A stretch of 64,000 bases of DNA from Adiantum capillus-veneris. Taxonomy: Eukaryota > Streptophyta > Polypodiopsida > Polypodiales > Pteridaceae. The stretch spans positions 8,889,306 through 8,953,305 of the forward strand of contig CM043954.1 in assembly GCA_014529385.2 (NCBI GenBank), in the 5' to 3' direction. The notes under the pieces are model-generated. The model ran no database searches, was not told where the DNA came from, and saw only the letters and a list, made by a program, of their open reading frames with translations. Made by a program: the position numbers and the translations under genes. Shown here piece after piece: positions 10,325 through 19,469 of the stretch (position 1 is the first letter of the stretch; every line of letters begins with the position of its first letter).

Positions 10325-12709
10325 TAGTGCTCGGGCTGCTTTGAAACGTATCGGCAATGATCAAGCAAACACAACTATATATTTAAAAAAGAGAGAGACA
10401 GGGAGAGGGGGTGCTTGTTGCATTAATACCTTCTTACAAATCTGTCATGACAAATCAAAGTGAGATTAGTATTTGTTCAACATAGCCTGAGCAAATTACA
10501 CCACAACACATCACAAGAAAAAAGCCACCCCAATCATTGTCTTAAGGCCAGGGGAGTCCTCTCCACCCTGTCGCCCTCTTACAGCATGTGGGATTTATGG
10601 CTAAATTGATAACAATACCCGGAGACAAGCTATCAAGAACTTAAATAAAACACCAAGACACTTACACATCATTATTGTCCATGACTTCACGTTGGAAGGG
10701 AGACAAGGTATCTATGCTTAGTCCAAATTCACCCTCCTTGATTCAGCAAATGTTGGGCTTACTCTAGTAGGAGAAATGATAGATTTCCTACTCTCAATTT
10801 AATGATCACTCTCTCTTACAATGGCATAGAGTTCCCTTGCTAATCACCCCTAATACAACACATACATATGCCTAATGCCAATGAGATTCCACTCAAGAGC
10901 TCCTTCTCAAGAGGTTGAGCTTGGCTTCTCAAGCTATAGCATAGTGCTCTTTCTTCTCTTCCTTTTTGTGCTAGCTACACCCTCCTTTTATAGCAATTTT
11001 GAAGGCTAGGGTTACTCCTCTAACCATGGTTGGGTTAGATTTTCAGCAATTTATCTAATTTCTTTTGCTTGGAATTATCAAGAAGTTGGTGGGGAAAGAG
11101 AGAGGAGAGAAATGGAGGTGATAGGACTTTTCATAGTGGGTTAGTGTTAGTAGAGTTAGTATTAATTTACAAATGGAATTGGATATTTACAATGGGAGTA
11201 TCCATGTAGGATACAAATAAGGAAGAAAAACTCTTAAGAGGTAAGAAAAGGTGGATTTCTTACAAGGTTGATGCTCCAAGTGTCTTGAGTAGGGCCAATT
11301 TTGACGCTTGTTGACGGTCCACTAGCTTTGACGGTACATTTTTTCTCCACTCTTGACCTTCCTTGAGAGACAAGGTAATTGAAGCTGAGTAATCAACCAC
11401 CATGATGCTGTATTTTAAGAGAAGAGGCTGAATTTTGTGGTTTTTTTTATAGATATGGGTAATTTGGAGGAGGAAAAATGAGACTAGGTGGTCAATTTTG
11501 GAATGGAATTGTGCGTGGGAGGTATGAGTTCATCATGGTTTCTCTTATTCTTCAAGGTTGAGGAGAAGGTGAGTAGGGTGCAGAGAGGAGTGGTGAGAGA
11601 GGTGGGGATGATGAGTGGAGAAGTGTGTGTGAAAGAGGAAAATGATAAAGTGGAAGAGAGAGTGTGGATGCATAGCATGGGAAAACTGGGGTCCACTAAT
11701 AAAATCATAGCTCACAGCTCGTAGCTCAAAAAAATATGAAAAAATTTGAGGCAAAAGTTCAGCCCACAAGCTACAACTTTTGTTTGTATCACCTTTTCAA
11801 ATTCGGAGAGCAAGTGAACTTTAAAAATTCAACAAAACCGACCGTTTTTTTCCACTGCACAAGGTCCTTGTGGGGTCCTTCTTTGGATGATTCTTTTGAA
11901 TACCTCCAAGAGTAAGCCCTCCATAGTGCATGTATGCATGCCACCTACCCTTGACCTTATTTGGTAGGTCTATAATTGAATATATTGTTGAGATCATGAT
12001 ATAAGTGAATAGTACAACTAAGAAAATCAAATATTGAGGGGTCTACAAAATATGTACATGTCAAATATAAATAATATAAGTGGAAAAAAAATAAAGGGGT
12101 CAAAAGAAATCTCTCTCATTATGAGGCTACCATAAAAAGATAAATATTTTTGGTGTTCTAATTTTTCAGAAAAAAAACAAAATAGATGTAGGAAGGGAAA
12201 AAATCACAATAGTGAAAAAATATACACATAAATAAAACTAGTTTTTTTGGATTTTTGTTGGGGTGGAGTTACACCAAATATAAGAGAAGCTTACATGAAA
12301 ATATTTCTATATGTAATAAAGAGTATGAAAAATGGTAAGAAAAATTGTGGTAATGGTGAGGCAATGTACAGAGCATAAATAACACACACCTAGGTAGAAA
12401 TATTTAAATAAATACCAAAATAATTATGAAAAAATCTTTTATTTAGGCCCTATATACAAAGAAATATTTACATACGCATGGTCCATAATATACTTATATT
12501 TTTTATATTTTTAATTTTTTTGGCTCAACTAGCCCAATGACTAGCTAATTGAGGGTTTTTTATTTCAGTAAGGAGATATGGGAAAAGTCCCCTAACTCAC
12601 ACGCACCTATATACAGTGAAAGGGTGAGGGTAACCACAGTGTTTGAGTGATTTGATAGGGTGAGATAACTCACTATGGCAATTACAGAGAGCCGAAAAAA
12701 CGGCTATCA
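10124..12709 (-). repeat. E1 5' LTR
   Basis: This 2,586-bp copy begins TGAAGCGGTC and ends GGCTATCA. It is the 5' LTR because the primer site abuts it on the internal side. The promoter would be the reverse-strand CTATAAAAGG at 10984..10993. No gene is supported inside it. The flank CTAG at 12710..12713 matches the four bases left of the other LTR. Confidence 0.95.
10984..10993 (-). promoter_or_regulatory. E1 LTR TATA box
   Basis: The minus strand reads CTATAAAAGG, a strong plant TATA box, conserved in the other LTR at 2485..2494. Transcription would run leftward into gag. Confidence 0.7.
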
Positions 12710-13159
12710 CTAGCAATGCCAAAATTGTGGTTTTAAGAGGGGTTATAAAAAACATGCATCAAAAAATATAATGGTAAGACCACCCTTTGTTGTTTGGTTG
12801 AGTTATGGTATGTCTCACACTAATTTTTGTCTGAGGGAAGTACACACACACACCTATTTTATTGTCAAGGGGGGGACTTCTACTCAAGGTTTCAGGGGAA
12901 TGAACTCTGCCATGGTTTGTCTCACGTCCATTGTCAGTGGTTTGGGCTTGAGGGGTCGTTGTTCGGTATGCAAGCCCAGGTTTAGTGGTGTCTATCTTAG
13001 CGTGTGGACATAGTCCCTTATAGCATGCAGTGTAGGATTTTAGTTGTGGTTTACAAAATTATCATAAACAAAAGTATAGCATGTGATTTTTTTTTTGGTT
13101 GCTGTGGCGAGCTTCCTCTCTCGCTTTATTTCTTCTTTCTTTGCACTCGCCATGCCCCA
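12710..13159. other. Unassigned sequence between E1 and the E4 integrase tail
   Basis: No gene is supported. The short plus-strand open frames here have no recognisable domain. The stretch should be the 3' end of the outer element E4 or sequence next to it, interrupted by E1. It contains a run of seven G near 12870, but no LTR edge can be fixed. Confidence 0.4.
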
Positions 13160-13448
13160 AAGGTATCCCCATATCCCATCTCTACTGTCAGATAGGCCAT
13201 CTCATTGATTGGCCTAAGAATCTAGAAGGGACCATAGTACCTTTCTGCTAACTTAGCATAGTACTTTTGGTGTCCTGTAGGATTCTTGTTCGTTGTGTGC
13301 CTTAATCAAGCCTTCGGAAATTTAAGTAAGACCCAATCGTTATCTTTAAAGGCTTGGACTCTTTTCTACTTATCAACAGCATCCTTTTGCCTTTGCTGTG
13401 AGATAGAGATAGCATCCTTAATCTTTTGGAAAGATTCTTGTAGGTCTC
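13160..13448 (-). pseudogene. E4 integrase C-terminal fragment
   Basis: Read on the minus strand from 13448, this continues the integrase broken off at 39374. It has a charged segment of the kind that follows the integrase core (D-K-Y-R-R), then L-A-E-R-Y-Y-G-P-F, the G-P-F element of gypsy integrase tails, with a stop right after it, and then N-E-M-A-Y. Beyond about 13190 it no longer resembles the usual end of the protein, so the terminus has been lost or scrambled. Confidence 0.75.
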
Positions 13449-14163
13449 TGTTAGACGCATGTCTAACCTCACCATCCTATTTTATTGCAGTATTAGCGAG
13501 AACCACGATTAATTTGTCAAACCATGGGACGAAGCTGACTCTACTAGTGCATAGAGGCTACAAGAGGTTGTCAATCTCTTGGAAAACAATCAACAACTTG
13601 CATCTAGCTCAAGCTACACTCAAGTGACTGAAATCACCAAAAGCCAAACGCTCATCGGCAAACAATTCACATCCGTTACAGCATCAAATGACATCCAAAT
13701 GTAATGTTCTAGGACAACTTTATAAGACCTAAGCACACATGCCTATGGCCTCAAACCCCACTTTAGATCAACTTCCAAAATCATGATTATTAACAGTAGT
13801 GGATTTTTGACCTAGTTGTTTTCGACCCCGAATGCATCTAAATGCTTAGCAATGATGCCTCAATACCCCACCTATGCTTAGTTTTTTATTTGAACATGTA
13901 AATTCCTAGTTATGATGAAATTAGGCCATGGATCGCCGATGCCAAAAGCTACGAAATACTCTGAATGGCTTACGTCAATGCTTAGAGCTCTTATTTGTGG
14001 TTGCAATGCAACAAACACGACTGCAATGTGACAACCGGGAAGGGAGTAGGAAGCGCGAGAAGGAGAGGAGTGAGAGCCATTATCTCACGCTGCGTATTTC
14101 TTATCCAAAAACTTAATAAAATCTTTACAAAGTTGACTTTTATACCTTAGCCAAGGTCTAAAA
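13449..14163 (-). repeat. E2 3' LTR, first part
   Basis: Matches 33012..33342 plus the start of the piece at 38662. It begins TGTTAGACGC. Near 13781..13794 it holds TCATGATTATTAAC, close to half of the palindrome repeated in the E2 interior. E5 is inserted after TAAAA at 14159..14163. The LTR resumes at 23020. Confidence 0.88.
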
Positions 14164-14340
14164 TGTTAAGTATGGAGCCTGATTTACCCTTGTAATTTTC
14201 TGTGGTAAAAGCGCACATTTGTAAGGCCCCCATTATGAGGAGAAGCCATCGTGCATGAAGGAAAATCACTCACCGGAAACCAAAATTTTCACGGACAAGA
14301 ATCAAAGGCCCCCGAGACTTTTTTTTTCGCCGAAATATTA

Positions 14341-14480
14341 TGGCTGGACGGCGGCCGGAAAGTGGTCGGAAAACAACCGGTCGGTTGGCCGGTGGCCGGT
14401 AGTCAATGGCCGATGGCCGGTGGTCGGAAGTCAATGGCTGGTGGCCGGTGGTTGGAAGTCAATGGCCGGTGGCCGGTGGC
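14341..14480 (+). repeat. GGCCGGTGGCCGG minisatellite in E5 LTR
   Basis: About three imperfect copies of a 25-30 bp unit built from GGCCGGTGG and GTCAATGGCC lie upstream of the TATA box. The 3' LTR has fewer copies (about 22484..22560). The block is strongly GC- and CpG/CHG-rich against an AT-rich background, so it is a likely target of cytosine methylation. Confidence 0.8.
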
Positions 14481-14616
14481 CGAATTCAAAAGCGGACTTG
14501 TCTTCTCAAGGGCGGCCACACATGGGCGGATTGGAGGGTCCGATTTGGACTTATTCGCACAAGGGCGGCTACACATGGCTGTCTCTCATAAGAGAGTGCC
14601 GGCAGCCCTTTTGGCC

Positions 14617-14623
14617 TATAAAA
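14617..14623 (+). promoter_or_regulatory. E5 LTR TATA box
   Basis: TATAAAA within GGCCTATAAAAGGAGGCC. It is repeated in the 3' LTR at 22691..22697. The placement downstream of the minisatellite and upstream of the CT tract fits the U3/R border. Confidence 0.8.
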
Positions 14624-14942
14624 GGAGGCCATTTCTACACACATTTCATAGTGTGAAGTTGATGCAACAAGGTGAGTGTGAGGTGGTGAGAGTGAAGTAA
14701 GACGGGAGCTCCATTAAGGGTATAATCCCTTTGTAAACTACTTCTTGTTTTGAAGTACTGAAGCCATTGAGTGGCTACTTTCCTATGGACGTAGCCCACA
14801 TTGGGTGAACCACGTATATCGTGTGTACTCTCTCTCTCTCTCTCTCTCTCTCTACTCTATAATATCATGTATATAAATCTGTCTCTCTCCATTAAGTAAT
14901 CTACTCAATTATCTATTTAGCTACGTCTTATTTCCTAACAAC

Positions 14943-14954
14943 TGGTATCAGAGC
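14943..14954 (+). promoter_or_regulatory. E5 primer-binding site
   Basis: TGGTATCAGAGC, the standard plant copia match to the 3' end of initiator Met-tRNA, two bases after the 5' LTR. Confidence 0.95.
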
Positions 14955-15013
14955 AAGGTTTGCTCGTAGCTAAATTATCTCAAGGAAAGGATTCCTTGAA
15001 TTGAGTGGGAGTT

Positions 15014-15218
15014 ATGGCGGAGGAAGGGAAGCTCAAGATTGAGAAGTTCAACGGCAAAAACTACCAACATTGGAAGATGCAGATTGAAGACTATCTCTAC
15101 CAGAAGGACCTCTATTTGCCAATAGGCAGTCTTGCGAAGAACCCCGCAACAATGGCAGATGAAGCATGGATTGTCCTTGACCGAAAGGCACTGGGAACAA
15201 TCCGGTTAAGCTTGGCGT
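15014..15218 (+). pseudogene. E5 gag N-terminal part, cut by E6
   Basis: The ATG at 15014 opens M-A-E-E-G-K-L-K-I-E-K-F followed by a W-K-M-Q-I-E-D-Y-L segment, typical of Tork-type copia gag. The frame runs to 15218, where E6 begins. It resumes in phase at 18535 after the GCGT duplication. The first frame codon by translation is a GTG at 15005, but the ATG fits the family start better. Confidence 0.9.
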
Positions 15219-16300
15219 TGTCAGGAGTTTTTTGGAGCAAGGGATTGCGCATATGTACATATACATGCATGGTGCATCAAATAAAGGATTGCCCATTTTC
15301 CTTAGCCAGGTGGTTATGTGGGGCCCACATGTGTAAGGTAGGACAGGGTGTACTTAGTGCATCGATTTTCACTATTACCAGTACCACTGTGTTTTTCTAC
15401 AATAATGAGGAGTTTATAGCGTGTAAAACTTCTCGAGGAAGCTATCCGCGGGCCGACGACATGAGGTCAGCAGGTGCGTCAGATGGCATCTAGTGGCGTC
15501 AGGAGGGCGAACGAGGTCAATATTTGCACGCAGATGAGGACGGACACAACGTGGGTGTTTTCTTGTGAGAGTTACGCAGAAAGGTCATCATTAGGACCAC
15601 TTTTTGGGGCCACTTCACATGGTGGCGAGATGCATTATTGGAAAAAAGCTGAGTGCCAGGTGTGCGGATGATGCAAAAAGGTGACAACTATGCACTGCGA
15701 GGTCAGTTTTTGGCCTGTTCGGGGTCCGTTTGAGGTCATCTAAAAGGCCAAGGGTGCCCAAGTAATAAAGCTAAGTGTGGGAACTGCAAAAAGAGAGAGA
15801 AGACCAGAAAAAACGTGGAGAAGAGAGGAGGAACAGCCGCAGGTGTGTTTTTTGGGTTTTTGGAGCCTGTTTTGGCCGTAAACTGCTCATCCGAGGTCGG
15901 ATTTGAGCACTTTGACATTGTAGACTGGGGTTTTGGGCCGTTCCGGACGCGATGGCGCTGTCCATTTTTCCAAATTCCTCACTCTTTTCCTGCTGTTTTT
16001 CTGTGTAAGTTTCTCCTATGAGCGAAGTTTCTGCTCTAGTTTGTGATTGTATCTGGCTTATTTTACCCATATTGTGTGAGCTATTTGCCCCATTGGTGTT
16101 GGCCCAGGCTCAATTGTATCTAAACATAAAAAATATTCCTCTTTTGAGCTGAGTTTTTTGGGTGTGTGTGTGTGTGTCTGTGTGGAGTGGGCAAGTGGAT
16201 AGTCTCTCTCCTCTCACTCCAGAGGTGTGTTCCCTATCTCGGCCAGGTGTGTTGTCTAAGCCGAGTGGTGCCCCATAGTGTGTGTGTGTGTGTATCTTCC
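15219..16300 (+). repeat. E6 5' LTR, 3' end deleted
   Basis: Matches 17382..18463 closely, then departs after GTATCTTCC at 16300. The last part of the LTR (about 67 bp in the other copy) is absent. GT microsatellite tracts lie near 16160 and 16278. Confidence 0.92.
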
Positions 16301-17353
16301 GACCATAGGTGTCAAGCATTTGGGAAGAGAGTGTTGAAGCCAGAGCTACGAAAAACCATTATGGCGTTTGATGTGTTTGAAAAGTGGGGGATTGATGCAA
16401 TAGGCCCGTTACCTATCACAAGCAGGGGCAAAAGCTATATCTTGACGGCAGTGGACTATCTCTCTAGATGGGCAGAGGCTATAGCAGTAAAACAGATCAC
16501 TGCAAAGGATGTGGCAAAATTTTTGTATGATGAAATATGTTGCAAGTTTGGGGTTCCATTAGAGCTACTTTCAGATAAGGGGCCAGGATTTAGAGCTAAA
16601 CTGCTAGACTTCTTATGCACAAACATGAAAATTAGGCACCAGCATACCACTCCTTATTACCCACAGTGTAATGGCTTAAATGAAAGATTCAATGGTGAGT
16701 TGGTACAAATTCTTTCTAAAGTGACAGAGCACCAAGGAAAGAATTGGGATTTGGAATTGCCTAGTGCATTATGGGCTTACCGTACTTCGGTGAAGACAGG
16801 TACAGGGTTTACTCCATTTCATTTGGTGTATGGAAAGGAAGCACTATTGCCTGTGGAGGTAGAGTTGCCTGCGGTCAAGATGTTAGAGAAGTTGCTTGGG
16901 TCGCCTAGTGATGCATTCAAAGAGAGGCTCTTGCAGTTACAAGAGGTCCAGTTGGATAGGATGAGCGCATTGGAGCATTATGGGCAGATGCAGGATAAGG
17001 CTTTGGCAAAGATAAATGAAAAGGTTAAAAGTAAGGGTATCAAGAAACATGACTTGGTTTTGCGCTACAATAGTAAGCTGAACAACACCTTCCAAAAGAA
17101 GTTTCAAATTAAGTGGGAAGGCCCTTTCAAGGTAGTGGAGTGTTTTCCAAATGGCACATATCAGCTGGCTAACCTGGATGGTGTTCTACATAAGTCAAGG
17201 GTAAATGGGTTGTGTCTTAAATTGTATCATGCTAGATTGATGATGGTGGAGCAAGATGAGCTGTCTATGGATCAAGCAGTGTTGGTGAGGGATGAGGAGA
17301 CCTGTGATGCGGCGAGTCTGATATCTCTCTTTGCTGCTGCTGATCATGAATGA
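16301..17353 (+). pseudogene. E6 integrase fragment
   Basis: The frame is open from the LTR junction to a TGA at 17351..17353. It starts at the second half of the zinc site (D-H-R-C-Q), then F-E-K-W-G-I-D-A with the first catalytic Asp, L-L-S-D-K-G with the second, and L-N-E-R with the Glu. It ends with the G-P-F/tail segment (W-E-G-P-F). All three catalytic residues are present but the zinc module and everything upstream are gone. Segments such as C-C-K-F-G-x-P-L-E closely parallel E1 integrase, suggesting the same Tat-like group. It cannot be translated normally since gag is missing. Confidence 0.9.
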
Positions 17354-17362
17354 TCTAGCAGG

Positions 17363-17373
17363 CTAGGGGATGG
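17363..17373 (+). promoter_or_regulatory. E6 polypurine tract
   Basis: A purine-rich stretch including AGGGGATGGG, about ten bases before the 3' LTR start at 17382. Confidence 0.65.
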
Positions 17374-17381
17374 GCAAATTA

Positions 17382-18322
17382 TGTCAGGAGTTTTTTGGAG
17401 CAAGGGATAGCGCATATGTACATATACATGCATGGTGCATCAAATAAAGGATTGCCCATTTTCCTTAGCCAGGTGGTTATGTGGGGCCCACATGTGTAAG
17501 GTAGGACAGGGTGTACATAGTGCATCGATTTTCACTATTAGCAGTACCACTGTGTTTTTCTACAATAATGAGAAGTTTATAGCGTGTAAAACTTCTCGAG
17601 GAAGCTATCCGCGGGCCGACGACATGAGGTCAGCAGGTGCGTCAGATGGCATCTAGTGGCGTCAGGAGGGCGAACGAGGTCAATATTTGCACGCAGATGA
17701 GGACGGACACAACGTGGGTGTTTTCTTGTGAGAGTTACGCAGAAAGGTCATCATTAGGACCACTTTTTGGGGCCACTTCACGTGGTGGCGAGATGCATTA
17801 TTGGAAAAAAGCTGAGTGCCAGGTGTGCGGATGATGCAAAAAGGTGACAACTATGCACTGCGAGGTCAGTTTTTGGCCTGTTCGGGGTCCGTTTGAGGTC
17901 ATTTAAAAGGCCAAGGGTGCGCAAGTAATAAAGCTAAGTGTGGGAACTGAAAAAAGAGAGAGAAGACCAGAAAAAACGTGGAGAAGAGAGGAGGAACAGC
18001 CGCAGGTGTGCTTTTTGGGTTTTTGGAGCCTGTTTTGGCCGTAAACTGCTCATCCGAGGTCGGATTTGAGCACTTTGACATTGTAGACTGGGGTTTTGGG
18101 CCGTTCCGGACGCGATGGCGCTGTCCATTTTGCCAAATTCCTCACTCTTTTCCTGCTGTTTTTCTGTGTAAGTTTCTCCTATGAGCGAAGTTTCTGCTCT
18201 AGTTTGTGATTGTATCTGGCTTATTTTACCCATATTGTGTGAGCTATTTGCCCCATTGGTGTTGGCCCAAGATCAATTGTATCTAAACATCAGAAATATT
18301 CCTCTTTTGAGCTGAGTTTTTT

Positions 18323-18358
<36 letters not shown>

Positions 18359-18530
18359 AGTGGGCAAGTGGATAGTCTCTCTCCTCTCACTCCAGAGGTG
18401 TGTTCCCTGTCTCGGCAAGGTGTGTTGTCTAAGCCGAGTGGTGCCCCATAGTGTGTGTGTGTGTGTATCTTCCCAAGAGTGTGTATCGGGTGGTTATAGA
18501 GGCCTTCTGTGTGTTTCCATCCCGCTCACA
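17382..18530 (+). repeat. E6 3' LTR
   Basis: Complete 1,149-bp LTR, TGTCAGGAG to CGCTCACA. A GT microsatellite at about 18325..18357 is longer than in the left copy. The end is fixed by the TG..CA rule and by the GCGT duplication, after which the E5 gag frame resumes. Confidence 0.92.
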
Positions 18531-18534
18531 GCGT

Positions 18535-19469
18535 CAATGGTGGCCTTCAATGTTTCAGAGATGAAGACCATGGAGGACTTGATGAAGTCACTTGACGACT
18601 TCTACGAGAAACTATCGGCATCCAATAAGGTATTTCTTATGAATCGCTTGTTCAATCTAAAGATGGCAGAGAATGGTTCAGTTGTAGAACACCTAAATGA
18701 CTTTAACACAAACATAAGTCAACTTCAATCAGTGAAAATCAATTTCGATGACGAAGTGCGAGCTCTCCTTATACTATCATCTCTACCGGATAGTTGGGAC
18801 AGCCTTGTGATGGCTGTAAGTAATTCTATCTCTGGCAGAAATACTCTTAAGTTTGATGATGTTGTGGGTGTTCTCCTAAGCGAGAAAATGCGAAGGAGAA
18901 GCACAGAAGAATCATCATGTGCTACACTATCAGTGGAAACAAGAGGAAGGCTTAAGGAGAGGTTCAAAAACCAAAAGGGTCGTGATCGCTCAAGGCGGAG
19001 CAAGTCACGCACAAAGTCAGTTCTTGAATGTTGGAACTGCGGCAAGAAGGGCCACATCAAGAAGGATTTCTGGTCCAAGAAGAAGAAGGAGACAGAGTCT
19101 CAAGACAACAAGCCAACATCGGAGGCCAATGTGGCAGGTAAAGTAGAGCAAGATGCTCTAATTCTCTCATTAGACAATGTTTCTAATTCCTGGATAGTAG
19201 ATTCCGGGGCTTCATTCCATGCGACACCACACAAGCAACATTTCCAAGACTACACCAAAGGTAATTTTGGGTATGTATACTTGGGAGATGATGAAGCTTG
19301 TGAGATTGTCGGCAAAGGTACAGTTTCTGTCAAAACTGCTAACGAAAATGAATGGAAGCTTAAAGATGTTAGGCATGTTCCTTCTCTTCGCAAAAATTTG
19401 ATCTCTACTGGACAATTGGACGATGAAGGTCACAACATTGCATTCGGAAACAAACGGTGGAAGATCTAA
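18535..19469 (+). pseudogene. E5 gag C-terminal part and protease
   Basis: Continues gag in phase (S-M-V-A-F-N), with the copia gag motif Y-E-K-L-S-A-S-N-K and L-F-N-L-K-M. It has a zinc knuckle C-W-N-C-G-K-K-G-H-X4 whose fourth ligand is Phe instead of Cys. The aspartic protease follows, with W-I-V-D-S-G-A-S-F-H. A TAA at 19467..19469 ends the frame just before the integrase leader; the same phase continues after it. The lost zinc ligand and the stop show a decayed copy. Confidence 0.9.

Larger units (their letters stand above)
1589..12709 (-). mobile_element. E1: Tat-like Ty3/gypsy LTR retrotransposon
   Basis: An almost complete element on the minus strand. It has two LTRs starting TG and ending CA, a primer site next to the right (5') LTR, a polypurine tract next to the left (3') LTR, and a gag-pro-RT-RNaseH-RNaseH-INT frame between them. 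CTAG flanks both ends as a 4-bp target-site duplication. The LTRs differ by roughly one per cent of positions by eye, apart from a GA microsatellite, so insertion is recent relative to the other elements here. A second, plant-type RNase H before integrase marks the Tat group of Ty3/gypsy elements. One in-frame stop splits the polyprotein. Confidence 0.95.
14164..14940 (+). repeat. E5 5' LTR
   Basis: Begins TGTTAAGTATGG and ends TTTCCTAACA. It carries a GC-rich minisatellite (14341..14480), a TATA box at 14617 and a CT microsatellite near 14827..14853. It lacks about 33 bp present in the 3' LTR near 22385..22417. Confidence 0.95.
15219..18530 (+). mobile_element. E6: internally deleted Ty3/gypsy element in E5 gag
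   Basis: Two copies of a sequence beginning TGTCAGGAG flank an integrase fragment. The right LTR is complete (1,149 bp, ending CTCACA). The left one stops about 67 bp short, and the sequence jumps straight into the integrase zinc-finger end. A single deletion therefore removed the LTR end, primer site, gag, protease, RT and RNase H. GCGT occurs just before (15215..15218) and just after (18531..18534), a 4-bp duplication like that of E1. The integrase is also E1-like. Confidence 0.92.

Noticed and set aside
12866-12882. Polypurine tract of another plus-strand element (run of G)
   Set aside because: No LTR start follows it and no pol precedes it on that strand.
12771-13195. Two plus-strand open frames between E1 and E2
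   Set aside because: No domain, low-complexity composition, and the area is explained as decayed 3' end of E4 on the other strand.
14941-14956. tRNA-like match next to the LTRs
   Set aside because: It is only the 12-16 base primer-binding site; no cloverleaf can be formed around it.
15474-16070. Open frames repeated at 15474..16070 and 17637..18233
   Set aside because: They are duplicates because they lie in the two E6 LTRs; no coding signal.
18324-18357. GT tract as a functional element
   Set aside because: A simple microsatellite, shorter in the other LTR, with no sign of constraint.
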